From Sinosporangium siamense (GTDB lineage: Bacteria; Actinomycetota; Actinomycetes; Streptosporangiales; Streptosporangiaceae): a stretch of 64,000 nucleotides of DNA. The notes under the pieces are model-generated. The model was not told the origin of the DNA. It was given only the letters and a program-made list of their open reading frames with translations, and made no database searches. The stretch lies in assembly GCF_016863435.1 (NCBI RefSeq), contig NZ_BOOW01000053.1, forward strand, positions 1 to 64,000, in the 5' to 3' direction. Position 1 is the stretch's first letter; every line of letters starts with the position of its first letter. Below are positions 38,086 through 47,477 of this stretch, in pieces. The position numbers were made by a program, and so were the translations under genes.

Positions 38086-39638
38086 CCGGCGAACACTCGA
38101 AAGGCGGGACGGTGCAGGACAACACGGGCGCGGCGACGGGCAGGCTCTACGGGGTCGGGCTGGGGCCGGGCGATCCGGAGCTCGTCACCGTCAAGGCCGC
38201 CCGCCTCATCGGCGAGGCCGACGTGATCGCCTACCACAGCGCCCGCCACGGCAGGAGCATCGCCAGGTCGGTGGCCGAGCCGTACTTCCGCGGCGACCAG
38301 ATCGAAGAGGCCCTCATCTACCCCGTCACCACGGAGACGACCGACCACCCGGGCGGCTACCAGGGCGCGATCGACGAGTTCTACGCCGCGAGCGCCGAAC
38401 GTCTGGCCGCGCATCTCGACGCCGGCCGGACGGTGGTGGTGCTGAGCGAGGGCGATCCGCTCTTCTACGGGTCGTACATGCACATGCACAAGCGCCTCGC
38501 CGGCCGCTATGCGACGGAGGTGGTGCCGGGGGTGACGTCGGTCAGCGGCGCCGCCGCAGTCGTCGGACGTCCCCTGGTCGAGCGGGACGAGACGCTCACC
38601 GTGCTGCCCGGCACGCTGCCCGCCGAGGTGCTGGCGGAAAAGCTCGCCGCCACCGACTCGGCCGCCGTGCTCAAGCTGGGCCGCACCTTCGAACGCGTCA
38701 AGCAGGCGTTCACCGAGGCCGGACGGCTCGACGAGGCGTGGTACGTCGAGCGCGCCACGACCGGCGGCCAGCGTGTCGCGCCGCTGAAGGAGGTCGATCC
38801 GGCCACGGTCCCGTACTTCTCCCTCGCCCTGCTCCCAAGCCCGGTCAACGCCGCCCAGCCGGTGCTCATGTCGGCTCCGGTGCGCCGGAGCGGCGCGGGT
38901 GAGGTGGTCGTCGTCGGCCTGGGACCGGCGGGCAGCCCGTGGCTGACGCCGGAGGCCCAGCACGAGCTGGCCGCCGCCGACGAACTCGTGGGCTACGGCC
39001 CCTACCTCGCCAGGGTCCCGCACAACCCGCGCCAGCTCCGCCACGCGACCGACAACCGGGTCGAGGCCGAACGCGCCGCGCACGCCCTCGAACTCGCCCA
39101 GGCCGGTTCCCGCGTCGCGGTCGTCTCGTCGGGCGACCCGGGCGTGTTCGCCATGGCGAGCGCGGTGCTCGAAGTGGCGTGCGAGCCTCGCTTCGCGGGT
39201 GTGCCCGTGCGGATCGTGCCGGGTCTCACCGCGGCGCACGCGGTGGCGTCGCGGGTGGGTGCGCCCCTCGGCCACGACTACTGCGTGTTGTCCCTGTCGG
39301 ACCTGCTCAAACCGTGGGAGGTCGTCGCCGGCCGCATCCGCGCAGCCGCCGCGGCGGACCTGGTCATCGCGATCTACAACCCGGCCTCGCGCAGCCGCAC
39401 CTGGCAGGTGGCCGCGACACGCGACCTGCTGCTGGAGCACCGCGACCCGGACACCCCCGTGGTCGTCGGCCGCGCGGTCGGCTCACCGGACGAGAGCGTC
39501 ACCGTCACCACGCTCGACGGCCTCGACCCGGCGGCGGTGGACATGCGCTGCCTGCTGCTCGTCGGCTCCTCCACGACCCGCGTCGCCGAACGGGAGAGCG
39601 GCCGCGTCGTCTTCACGCCGCGCCGCTATCCGGCCTGA
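38082..39638 (+). CDS. cobIJ: Bifunctional precorrin-2 C20- / precorrin-3B C17-methyltransferase CobIJ
   Basis: 518 residues. Two SAM methyltransferase halves: CobI-like (YGVGLGPGDPELVTVKAARL, LSEGDPLFYGSYMHM, VVPGVTSVSGAAA) and CobJ-like (VVVVGLGPAGSPWLTPEA, VSSGDPGVFAMASAV, IYNPASRSRTWQ). Fusion of both steps is common in actinomycetes. ATG 38082 (coupled to the preceding repeat ORF) is chosen; GTG 38112 is possible. Ends 13 bases inside the convergent cobK. Confidence 0.94.
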   Translation: MTGEHSKGGTVQDNTGAATGRLYGVGLGPGDPELVTVKAARLIGEADVIAYHSARHGRSIARSVAEPYFRGDQIEEALIYPVTTETTDHPGGYQGAIDEFYAASAERLAAHLDAGRTVVVLSEGDPLFYGSYMHMHKRLAGRYATEVVPGVTSVSGAAAVVGRPLVERDETLTVLPGTLPAEVLAEKLAATDSAAVLKLGRTFERVKQAFTEAGRLDEAWYVERATTGGQRVAPLKEVDPATVPYFSLALLPSPVNAAQPVLMSAPVRRSGAGEVVVVGLGPAGSPWLTPEAQHELAAADELVGYGPYLARVPHNPRQLRHATDNRVEAERAAHALELAQAGSRVAVVSSGDPGVFAMASAVLEVACEPRFAGVPVRIVPGLTAAHAVASRVGAPLGHDYCVLSLSDLLKPWEVVAGRIRAAAAADLVIAIYNPASRSRTWQVAATRDLLLEHRDPDTPVVVGRAVGSPDESVTVTTLDGLDPAAVDMRCLLLVGSSTTRVAERESGRVVFTPRRYPA

Positions 39639-40387
39639 CCGGTCAGGGCCTCGATCCATGCCCGCGCCTCGGCCACGCTCTCCACGCGGGGCACGCCGTC
39701 GTGCGCGGGCGGCCGCCGTACGATCACCACCGGCACCCCCAGCTCCCGCGCCGCGTGGAGTTTGGCGGTCGTCATCTCGCCGCCGCTGTCCTTGGTGACG
39801 AGCACGTCGACGCGGTGCCGCCGCATCAGGCCGAGTTCGCCCTCGACGCTGAACGGCCCGCGGCTCAGCACGACCCGCACGTGGCCGGGCACCGGCCCCT
39901 CGGGCGGGTCCACTGAGCGCGCGAGGAACCACAGCGTGTCGAGCCCGGCGAAGACCGGCAGGCTGCGGCGTCCGGTCGTGAGGAAGACCCGCCGGCCGAG
40001 GTACGGCAGAGCCTCGGCGGCGGCCTCAAGCGACGGCATCCAGTGCCATCGGTCGCCCTCCGCCTCCTGCCATCCGGGCCGCAGCAGCACCAGCAGCGGG
40101 GTGCCGGTCCGGGTGGCGGCCGTGACCGCCGACTCGCTCATGCGTGCCGCGAAGGGATGGGTGGCGTCGACGACCGCGCCGACGCCGTTATCCCGTATCC
40201 ACGTCTCAAGTCCGGAAGCGCCCCCGAAGCCGCCTTCGTGAACGTCGCCGACGGGCAGCTTGGGGTCGCGCACCCGCCCGGCGAGGGACGACACGACTCG
40301 CAGGCCCGGCCGCCCGTGGAGGGCGCGGGCGAGCCGCCGGGCCTCGTCGGTGCCGCCGAGTAGCAGCACGGTGAAGACATCACTCAC
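39626..40387 (-). CDS. cobK: Precorrin-6A reductase CobK
   Basis: 253 residues. NADPH-dependent reductase that makes precorrin-6B. Conserved: VLLLGGTDEARRLARALH (nucleotide binding), VVDATHPFAARMS, LTTGRRSLPVF, and VLVTKDSGGEMTTAKLHAA. Convergent with and slightly overlapping cobIJ. Confidence 0.93.
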   Translation of the reverse strand: MSDVFTVLLLGGTDEARRLARALHGRPGLRVVSSLAGRVRDPKLPVGDVHEGGFGGASGLETWIRDNGVGAVVDATHPFAARMSESAVTAATRTGTPLLVLLRPGWQEAEGDRWHWMPSLEAAAEALPYLGRRVFLTTGRRSLPVFAGLDTLWFLARSVDPPEGPVPGHVRVVLSRGPFSVEGELGLMRRHRVDVLVTKDSGGEMTTAKLHAARELGVPVVIVRRPPAHDGVPRVESVAEARAWIEALTGQAG

Positions 40388-40575
40388 ACCGAGCAGCGTA
40401 AGGCCCGCCCGCCGGCATCTCCGTTCATGCCCTGTCCGCCCCGGTCGGGAGGAGGTGTTCTCGCAGGCGGGGGCCGCCTTCCGGCAGGCCGGTGGCGGGT
40501 GGCGGAGGTCACAGCCTACCGATCGGCCGGGTTAGGCTTCCCCCCAATTACGTTATGGTGTTCAAAGGGGCAAAT

Positions 40576-41565
40576 ATGCCGTTTCGGGTTGCTCTCTTCT
40601 CTCTCGGCGGAACCATCGCCATGACACCGGCCGCCCCAGGTGAAGGCGCAGTGCCCAACCTCGCGGGAGAGCAGCTCGTGGCCGGGGTGCCCGGGCTGGC
40701 CGAGATGGACGTCACCATCGACGTGCGCGACTTCAGACGCCTGCCCAGCGGCTCACTCACCTTCGACGACCTTCGCCGCCTGGCCGAGGAGATCGAGACC
40801 TGCGACGCCGACGGCGTCGTCGTCACCCAGGGCACCGACACCATCGAGGAAAGCGCCTACATGCTCGACCTGCTCCACAGCGGCCACCGGCCGCTCGTGG
40901 TGACGGGCGCGATGCGCAACCCCAGCCTCGCGGGGGCGGACGGCCCGGCCAACGTGCTGGCCGCGGTCCAGGTGGCGGCCGACCCCGGGGCCCGGGGCCT
41001 CGGCTGCCTGGTGGTGCTGGCCGAGGAGATCCACGCCGCCTGCCGGGTGCGCAAGACCCACAGCACCAGCCTCGCCACGTTCGAGTCCCCAGGCGGCGGG
41101 GTGCTCGGTCACGTGGTGGAGGGCCGGCCGCGCTTCCTCAACGCGCCCCGCGAGCGGGTCACCGTACGGCTTGAGCCCGATGTGCCTTTCGCGAGAGTCG
41201 GCCTGGTCACCGCGGTTCTGGGGGACGACGGGGAGAGTGTGCGGGCAACCGGCCGATATGCCGACGGGCTGGTCGTGGCCGGGATGGGCGCGGGGCACGT
41301 GCCGGTCGGCTGCGTCGAGCCGCTCAGCGAGCTGGCCGGGCGCATGCCGGTCGTGCTCGCCTCGCGCACGGGGGCCGGGTCGGTGCTCTCCCACACCTAC
41401 GGATATCCGGGCTCGGAGGTGGACCTGCTGGAGCGCGGCCTGATCAACGCCGGGTTCCTCCACCCCTACAAGGCACGCATCCTGCTCACCGCGCTCCTCA
41501 CCGCCGGCGCCCCGGCGGCCGAGATCGCGAAGACGGTCACGGTGGCGGGCGCCGTACACGGCTAG
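40576..41565 (+). CDS. L-asparaginase
   Basis: 329 residues. Hydrolyses asparagine to aspartate and ammonia. The two active-site motifs are present: FSLGGTIAMT (first catalytic Thr) and TQGTDTIEE (second Thr-Asp), with THS near the Lys of RKTHST. ATG 40576 follows AAAGGGG; no signal peptide, so cytoplasmic. Ends 29 bases inside the convergent cysteine desulfurase. Confidence 0.92.
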   Translation: MPFRVALFSLGGTIAMTPAAPGEGAVPNLAGEQLVAGVPGLAEMDVTIDVRDFRRLPSGSLTFDDLRRLAEEIETCDADGVVVTQGTDTIEESAYMLDLLHSGHRPLVVTGAMRNPSLAGADGPANVLAAVQVAADPGARGLGCLVVLAEEIHAACRVRKTHSTSLATFESPGGGVLGHVVEGRPRFLNAPRERVTVRLEPDVPFARVGLVTAVLGDDGESVRATGRYADGLVVAGMGAGHVPVGCVEPLSELAGRMPVVLASRTGAGSVLSHTYGYPGSEVDLLERGLINAGFLHPYKARILLTALLTAGAPAAEIAKTVTVAGAVHG

Positions 41566-42679
41566 CCGCATCGGCCAGCAGCTCGGCGGCCCGGTCGACC
41601 TCGCCGGCCGTCGTGGTGCGGCCGAGGCTGAGGCGCACCGTGGCCTGCGCCTCGGCCCGGGACAGGCCGATCGCGGAGAGCACATGCGAGGGTTCGCCCC
41701 TGTCCGCGTCGCAGGCGGCCCCCGCGGAGGCCGCGACACCGGGGAGCCGGGCGAGCAGGTCGGCGGCGCGCAGACCGGGCACGGTCAGGCTGAGGTTGCC
41801 CCCCAGGCGGTGCTCGGGATGGCCGTTGACGACGGCGCCGGGCAGCGCCGCCAGCAGGCGCTTTTGCAGGCGGTCGCGCAGGATCGGCACCGGCGTGGTG
41901 TCGCAGGGCACGAGGTGGGCGGCGGTGCCGAGCCCGACGATCGCCGGCACATTGGGCGTGCCCGCCCGCAGCCCGTGCTCCTGGCCGCCGCCCGTCTGCT
42001 GCGCGAGCAGAGGTGTGCCGGCCCGGACGTAGAGGGCGCCGACGCCCTTGGGGCCGTAGAACTTGTGCGCGGTCAGCGAGACGAGATCCACCCCGGCGAC
42101 CCCCACGTCCAGCAGGCCCCAGCCCGCACTCTGCGCGGCGTCGGTGTGCAGGAGGACACCACGCCCGGCGAGCTCCTCGGCGACGGCGGCCAGGGGTTGC
42201 AGGGTGCCGATCTCGTTGTTGGCGTGCATCACCGAGACCAGCACCGTGTTGGGCGTGAGCGCGGCGGCGACGGCGGCGGGATCGACCCTGCCGAAACCGT
42301 CCACCCCCACGCGGGTCACTTTGTAGCCGTGGCGTTCGGCGAGCCGGTCGCAGGCGGCCAGCACCGCCTTGTGCTCGATCACGGTCGTGACGATGTGCCC
42401 GCCGTATGGGCGGACCGCGAGCGCCGCGCCGACGATCGCCAGATGATTGGCCTCGGTGGCCCCCGAGGTGAAGACGATCTCCCGCTCCGCCTCCGCCCCG
42501 ACGAGCTCGGCGACCCGGCGGCGTGCCGTGCGGACGGCTGCCGCGGCGGTGTGGCCGTAGGCGTGCCGGCCGGCCGGGTTGCCGAACTCGGTGGTGAAAT
42601 AGGGCAGCATCGCCTCCAGCACCCGCTCGTCCAGCGGGGTGGTGGCCTGGTGATCGAGATAGATCGGGCGTGCGGTCAC
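41537..42679 (-). CDS. Cysteine desulfurase, NifS/IscS-like class V aminotransferase
   Basis: 380 residues. PLP enzyme that takes sulfur from cysteine. Features: YLDHQATTPLDERVLEAML, ATEANHLAI, the PLP Lys in SLTAHKFYGPKG, and the active Cys loop GAACDADRGEPSHVL. GTG 42679 is chosen because GGAGAG precedes it by 8 bases; the longer in-frame extension is not homologous. Neighbouring asparaginase and cob genes do not suggest a special role, so it may serve Fe-S or thiolation chemistry. Confidence 0.92.
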   Translation of the reverse strand: MTARPIYLDHQATTPLDERVLEAMLPYFTTEFGNPAGRHAYGHTAAAAVRTARRRVAELVGAEAEREIVFTSGATEANHLAIVGAALAVRPYGGHIVTTVIEHKAVLAACDRLAERHGYKVTRVGVDGFGRVDPAAVAAALTPNTVLVSVMHANNEIGTLQPLAAVAEELAGRGVLLHTDAAQSAGWGLLDVGVAGVDLVSLTAHKFYGPKGVGALYVRAGTPLLAQQTGGGQEHGLRAGTPNVPAIVGLGTAAHLVPCDTTPVPILRDRLQKRLLAALPGAVVNGHPEHRLGGNLSLTVPGLRAADLLARLPGVAASAGAACDADRGEPSHVLSAIGLSRAEAQATVRLSLGRTTTAGEVDRAAELLADAASRVRRPPP

Positions 42680-42858
42680 GCGGCGCTCTCCTTCGACGCG
42701 GGTCCATCGGCCGGCTACATCGTCGGGGCGGCGGGACAGGCCCGCCGTCGTGCAATCGCATGTGCGTGTGCCGTAGATCGTTGCCGATCGGCTCGGGCGC
42801 AAGGCTACCGCTCTTGCCCGCACCTATCACAGCCGGGAGAGGGTGTTTGCGGGTGCGC

Positions 42859-43686
42859 TCAGCCGGCGTCGACCGCGCGCCGCATGCGCCACAACGACGC
42901 GCGCAGGTGCCCGCTCAGCTCCGCCGGCACACCCGCCTCCCCGGAGGCTGCGAGGATGGTCTCCAGGCCGACGGCCTGCATCCCGGGGTTGTACTCCTCC
43001 GGGACCGTCGCACTCGGGTCGGCACCGGCGACGATGATCGGAAGCATCTGCTCCATCCAGGGCCCGAGCACCGCACGCTTGAAGGTTTCCAGGTCGCCGC
43101 CCTCCGCGTGCAGCATTGTCACGGCGTGATCGGCTCCGGCGCTCATGCCGTACATCCCGCTCAGAGCCGCCATGTCGTAGAGCGCCGCGAAGCCCGGGTC
43201 CTCGCCCGCCCACTGGGGACGGCCGATGGGGCTCAGCACGGGAGCGACCCGGTCGAACAGGTCACGGGCGCCGCTGTAGAGGATGAAGGCGCCCTCCGTC
43301 CCCACCGTCGAGGGCACGGCCATGATCCCGCCGCCGAGGAACCTCACACCGCGCCCGCCCAGCCACCCGGCCAGCTCCCGCGCCTGCTGCACGGAACCAC
43401 TGGTGAGGTTGACGAGATCCCGCCCGGTCAGTCCCCGCACGACCGGCGCGAGCGCCTCCCGCACACTGGCGTCGTCCAGCAGGCACACCACCACCAGTCC
43501 GCCCGCCTGAACCGCCTCCTCCACACTCGACACCTCACGCGCGCCGCGCGCGACCAGCTCACCCGCCTTCCCAGGCGTACGATTCCACACCGTCACCTCG
43601 TGCCCGGCCCCAATGAGCGCGCCCGCAAGCGCCCGCCCCATGCTTCCGAGACCGAGGAGGCTGATTCGTTCCTGTCGCATATCCAT
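42859..43686 (-). CDS. NADPH-dependent imine-reductase-like / 6-phosphogluconate dehydrogenase-type oxidoreductase
   Basis: 275 residues. Rossmann motif ISLLGLGSMGRALAGALI (GxGxxG), VTVWNRTPGK with the NADPH-favouring Arg, and the helix VNLTSGSVQQARELAGWL. The C-terminal domain (AALYDMAALSGMYGMSAG) matches actinomycete imine reductase-type proteins rather than sugar-acid dehydrogenases. Substrate unknown. Its regulatory region shares palindromes with the divergent gene at 43841. Confidence 0.85.
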   Translation of the reverse strand: MDMRQERISLLGLGSMGRALAGALIGAGHEVTVWNRTPGKAGELVARGAREVSSVEEAVQAGGLVVVCLLDDASVREALAPVVRGLTGRDLVNLTSGSVQQARELAGWLGGRGVRFLGGGIMAVPSTVGTEGAFILYSGARDLFDRVAPVLSPIGRPQWAGEDPGFAALYDMAALSGMYGMSAGADHAVTMLHAEGGDLETFKRAVLGPWMEQMLPIIVAGADPSATVPEEYNPGMQAVGLETILAASGEAGVPAELSGHLRASLWRMRRAVDAG

Positions 43687-43728
43687 GGCGAACACTGTTC
43701 CCCGTCCAGCCAGGCCCCACAAGAACGC

Positions 43729-43760
43729 ACTTCGAAGTACGTGCTTACCCCAAAGTAAGC
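43729..43760. promoter_or_regulatory. Two adjacent palindromes in a divergent promoter region
   Basis: ACTTCGAAGT (43729-43738) is a perfect palindrome; GCTTAC-N6-GTAAGC (43743-43760) follows 4 bases later. They lie about 45-75 bases upstream of the oxidoreductase start and about 80-110 bases upstream of the 43841 gene. The shape suits a MarR- or HxlR-type dimer site; no such regulator gene is adjacent. Confidence 0.4.
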
Positions 43761-43840
43761 AACCAGGCCACATCATTTGTCGCCGTTTAGATGGCGACAA
43801 GAGTCATTGTGGTCGTGCGGGATCGGGCAGACTAGGGAGC

Positions 43841-44149
43841 ATGGAAGCCAGGAGGTATGGAGACCTCCGTCCTTACGTCGTGCCCACGATTCTGGATGAG
43901 CTCACCGGACCCAGCGAAGATGTCGTCACACTTCCCCGGCGCCTTGATTGGGGGCCGCGCAGCTACCGCCTGGATCAGGTCGATGATGCATGTGTTCTCT
44001 ACATGCGCGTGATAAGGGAGAGCGCTTCTGTCGATGATCTTCGCCATTTCCTCAACGCTTCGTTATTGCGCAAGATATGGCGGGAGTTGATTTTGCCGTC
44101 CCGGGTCCGAGCCCTATGGCTTGACCGATTTCCCGAACTTCGTTGCTAA
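43841..44149 (+). CDS. Conserved actinomycete protein of unknown function
   Basis: 102 residues, start ATG 43841 after AGGGAGC. Contains the family-like stretches RRYGDLRPYVVPTILDELTG, LDWGPRSYRLD and HFLNASLLRKIWRELILPSR. I recognise it as a widespread small actinomycete family often next to nucleotidyltransferase-type genes, but no role is known to me. Divergent from the oxidoreductase gene. Confidence 0.75.
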   Translation: MEARRYGDLRPYVVPTILDELTGPSEDVVTLPRRLDWGPRSYRLDQVDDACVLYMRVIRESASVDDLRHFLNASLLRKIWRELILPSRVRALWLDRFPELRC

Positions 44150-44208
44150 TCCGCCTGACATACCCGGCAGGGGGAAGGCTATGTTGATCCGGTGGCGCCG
44201 AGGGGAGA

Positions 44209-45441
44209 TCAGGCCGGCTCCTCCGGCTTTGTTACGGTCCAGATGGTGACCGGCATCATCGTCCGCCAGCCGGTGAAGGCGCCGATGGGCGTGGCGCGGC
44301 TTACGGTGAGGCGGGTGAGGTCGCCGCCGAGGGTGTTGTGCCAGGTGGTGAGGAGGGCTTCGGATTCCAGGGTGACGGCGTTGACCACCAGGCGGCCGCC
44401 GGGGCGGAGGGAGTCCCAGCAGGTGGTCAGGACGCCGGGGCGGGTGGCTCCGCCGCCGATGAAGATCGCGTCGGGGGCGGGGAGGCCGGTGAGGGCGGAG
44501 GGGGCGGTGCCGGTGACGATGTGCAGGCCGGGCACGCCGAGGGCGGTGGCGTTGCGTTTGATGCGGGCGGCCCGCTGGGGGTGGCTCTCGACAGCGACGG
44601 CGCGGCAGGACGGGTGGCTGCGCATCCATTCGACGGCGATGCTGCCCGCCCCCGCCCCGACGTCCCACAGGAGTTCGCCGGGCACCGGGGCGAGGCGGGA
44701 CAGGGTGACGGCCCGCACCTCGCGTTTGGTGAGCTGGCCGTCGTGTTCGAAGGCCGTGTCGGGCAGCCCGGGGGTGCACGGCATGGGCGGGGTGCCGGGG
44801 TCGGCGCGGCATTCGACCGCCACGATGTTGAGGGCCTGCACGGCGGGCAGGTGCCAGCCCGCGGCGGTGCCCGCGATGACGCGTTCGGCGGGGCCGCCAA
44901 GGTGTTCGAGCACCGTGACCGGGCTCGTGCCGTATCCCCGCTCGGTGAGGAGGGCGGCGACCTCGGCGGGGGTGCGGGCGCCGGCGCTGAGCACGAGGAG
45001 GCGGCGGCCGTGGTGGACGGCGGGGTGGAGGGCCGCGACGGGCTTGGTGACGAGGCTGACGACCTCGGCTTGATCGAGGGCCCAGCCGAGGCGCGCGCAG
45101 GCCAGGGAGACCGAGGACGGGTGGGGCAGGACGCGCACACGATCGGCGCCGAGCAGCCTCACCAGCGTGGTGCCGATGCCGTGGTGCATGGGGTCGCCGC
45201 TGGCGAGCACGCAGACGCGGCGGTCCCGGTGGGCCGCGAGAAGCCCGGGAAGGGCCGGCAGGAGGGGCGAGGGCCACGGCACGCGGGTGCCGGGCACGTC
45301 GGCGGGGACGAGGGCGAGTTGCCGTGTGCCGCCCATGAGCACGTCGGCGGCCTGGATCTCGTGCCGGGCGGCGGGGGCCAGGCCGTCCCAGCCGTCGGCG
45401 CCGATGCCCACGACGACGACCGGGGGAGAGGTCTCAGACAT
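44209..45441 (-). CDS. cobL: Precorrin-6Y C5,15-methyltransferase (decarboxylating) CobL
   Basis: 410 residues. N-terminal CobL methyltransferase domain (VVVVGIGADGWDGLAPAAR, LASGDPMHHGIG, LPHPSSVSLACARLGW) and C-terminal CbiT-like domain (LTKREVRAVTLSRLAPVPG, DVGAGAGSIAVEW). Methylates C-5 and C-15 and decarboxylates precorrin-6B. Its start is overlapped by 8 bases with the preceding PPOX gene, so both are co-transcribed. Confidence 0.94.
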   Translation of the reverse strand: MSETSPPVVVVGIGADGWDGLAPAARHEIQAADVLMGGTRQLALVPADVPGTRVPWPSPLLPALPGLLAAHRDRRVCVLASGDPMHHGIGTTLVRLLGADRVRVLPHPSSVSLACARLGWALDQAEVVSLVTKPVAALHPAVHHGRRLLVLSAGARTPAEVAALLTERGYGTSPVTVLEHLGGPAERVIAGTAAGWHLPAVQALNIVAVECRADPGTPPMPCTPGLPDTAFEHDGQLTKREVRAVTLSRLAPVPGELLWDVGAGAGSIAVEWMRSHPSCRAVAVESHPQRAARIKRNATALGVPGLHIVTGTAPSALTGLPAPDAIFIGGGATRPGVLTTCWDSLRPGGRLVVNAVTLESEALLTTWHNTLGGDLTRLTVSRATPIGAFTGWRTMMPVTIWTVTKPEEPA

Positions 45442-45823
45442 TGCCCAGCACGCGGGTCACGGCGATCTCGATCACGACCCGGCTGGGGTTGGGGCGCGGC
45501 GCGCGGTAGCGCTCGGCATAACGGCGCTCGGCGCCTGCGACCTCGTCCGGCTCGCGCCGGACGACGGCACGGCCCTCCAGCGTGGACCACCGCCGCCCGT
45601 CGACCTGGCAGACGGCGACGAGGGCGCCCTCCGCCCCGGCGGCGCTCACGTTGCGCGCCTTGCGGGAGTTGCCGGAGGCGATGACGCGGGCCGTGCCGGT
45701 CTCGGGGTCGAGGGTGACGCCGACGGGGACGACATGAGGGGTGCCGTCGGGCCGCAGCGTGGTCAGCGTGCACAGGTGGCGTTCCCGCCAGAACTCACGG
45801 AAACCTTCCCCGAGGTCCTTCAT
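45434..45823 (-). CDS. PPOX-class F420-dependent-type flavoprotein
   Basis: 129 residues. Split-barrel flavin fold: LCTLTTLRPDGTPHVVPVGV, ARVIASGNSRKARNV, GRRWSTLEGRAVVRREPDEV. Such proteins bind FMN or F420 and reduce small molecules. Overlaps the cobL start. Its link to cobalamin synthesis is unknown. Confidence 0.85.
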   Translation of the reverse strand: MKDLGEGFREFWRERHLCTLTTLRPDGTPHVVPVGVTLDPETGTARVIASGNSRKARNVSAAGAEGALVAVCQVDGRRWSTLEGRAVVRREPDEVAGAERRYAERYRAPRPNPSRVVIEIAVTRVLGNV

Positions 45824-45883
45824 CCCTTGTCTCCCCCCGATCCGACGGCCGCCATGCTAGCGCCGCCGGTCCGGCAAGCAGGC

Positions 45884-46830
45884 TCAGGGGGTCGTGTGCC
45901 CGGCGCGGAAGCCGTTGAGCAGCTCCCGCTTGAACTCGGTGAACTCCTCGTCGGTGAGCACCCCGTCGCGGTGCAGCTCGCCGAGTTCCCGCAGCCGCCG
46001 CATGAGAGCCTCGGACCGGTCGCCCACCGCGGACGGAGCGGCTTCCAGGGCGGCGGGCTGCGGCGCGGAAGGCGCGGACGAAGCAGCTTCCAGGGCGGCG
46101 GGCTGCGGCGCGGAAGGCGTGGACGAAGCAGACGGATGGGGAAGGCGGGCGGTGACGGCGGCGGCGAACAGCACGGTGGAGTCGTGGTCCTTCTTCACCG
46201 CCCAGTGCATCAGGCTGTGCGGGTCGCGCTCGGGTGCACTCGCAGGGGTGGCGCCTTTGATCCGGAACCGCAGATAGCCGTATCCGACGTCGCTCCCGGG
46301 CCCCCACTCCACCAGGGAGATCTCATGCAGCGGGAAGTTCTGCGGGCCCTGCTGCCGCTTGCGCCTCGCGGCCGCCCAGTTCCACTCCAGCCTGACGCTC
46401 TCCCCGTCGAAGAAGGCCGTGCCGTCGTAGGCGGTCGCGGAGATCGGTACGGCGGGGCCGGGCAAGAGGTAGCGGTCGCTGGGGCCGGACGGCTGTTGTT
46501 CGATCTCGAGCACATGGCGTACCTCGGTGGCGAAGTACTCCGCGATGTCGGCGCTCTTATCGTCGACCGCGAGGTGGTAGGGGAGGGCGTCGTCGCCCAG
46601 CAGGGATCCGGCGACCTGGCTCAGCGGGTCGGCGCCGGGCCGCAGCCGGAGGCGGAGCCTGCCGCCTTTGCGGGCGGCCTCGTAGGAGACGCCGGCGACG
46701 CGGCGAGCGGGACACCGACCTCGCCGAGCGCCTGCCGCACCTTGTGCACCCGCCTGTCGTGCCCTGGAACGATGCGCAAAGTCGAGCCGTCGAACGACCA
46801 GGTGCCGTCCCGAGTGGTGATCTCCGCCAT
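45884..46830 (-). pseudogene. DUF4429/SHOCT protein, frameshifted
   Basis: The N-terminal half begins at ATG 46830 (MAEITTRDGTWSFDGSTLR) and the C-terminal half reads on in another frame from about 46697-46703, where a single base is missing (GCG-GTC-GCC expected). Joined they give a DUF4429 domain (EIEQQPSGPSDRYLLPGPAV) and a C-terminal SHOCT segment (LRELGELHRDGVLTDEEF). It may be a real inactivation or a sequencing error. A 45-bp duplication (SAPQPAALEA unit) lies at about 46031-46120. Confidence 0.75.
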
Positions 46831-47201
46831 GGGCTCCATGCTATTCGGATGGATCACCATTGAATGTGTCCAAAAGGCCTCAGAGTCGGGCGGTCGGCCC
46901 ACCGCTGACCTGCGTGTTGCGGGCTTCGCCGTACCGCTCCCCGGGGCGCCGTGGACCGCTGCAGCGGACCTCGCTTTCGGAGCATAGATCGACATCCCAC
47001 GCAGATCGAGATTTTTCACCCCTTCAACTACCCCGATGTTGATTGCGGGCAGGTGCGGCTATCGCCGCAGAACAAGGGCCACGCCCGCGACCTGCGGTGA
47101 CGCCCCACACGTCCGGAGAGATGTCCGGTTCCGTGAAGAAAAGTGGGGTTCCGGACGCCCGATCCACTTGCGCCGGATGGACCGAGCGAGCATAGTAATT
47201 C
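46831..47201. other. Gene-less stretch upstream of the LPMO
   Basis: Between the DUF4429 start and the LPMO leader. No frame with a family motif; probably divergent promoter DNA and spacer. Confidence 0.4.
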
Positions 47202-47218
47202 TTAAGAAGGTTTACTGT
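47202..47218 (+). promoter_or_regulatory. Degenerate copy of the TAGGAAA palindrome
   Basis: TTAAGAAGGTTTACTGT matches 12 of 17 positions of TTAGGAAAGTTTCCTAA, the perfect form seen near 12094 and 50556. It lies 260 bases upstream of the LPMO start. Weak alone; its value is the recurrence. Confidence 0.35.
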
Positions 47219-47477
47219 TCAAACATGGCGACGCGCCGATCGGGGATGACGATCGGGGCGGACGCGATGGCGGTTCGACTGCTGCTGCTGACTCGGAAAG
47301 CTGCTGCTCTTCCGGCTTCGGCGTGCGCTCCTTTCGACGGTGGACGGCTCTGCGATCAGGGCCGGAGCTCCACAACCGCCAGGATTCCCCATGGCTCCAG
47401 GAGGAGGAGCAGCCGCCGGCACCCCAGTCGGCCGTCGCGCGCGTACCTCCAAGTTCCCCCAGCCAAGGAGGAGTTCA

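Noticed and set aside
47340-47477. Longer LPMO from upstream ATG
   Set aside because: The signal peptide and ribosome site fit GTG 47478; the extension has no function.
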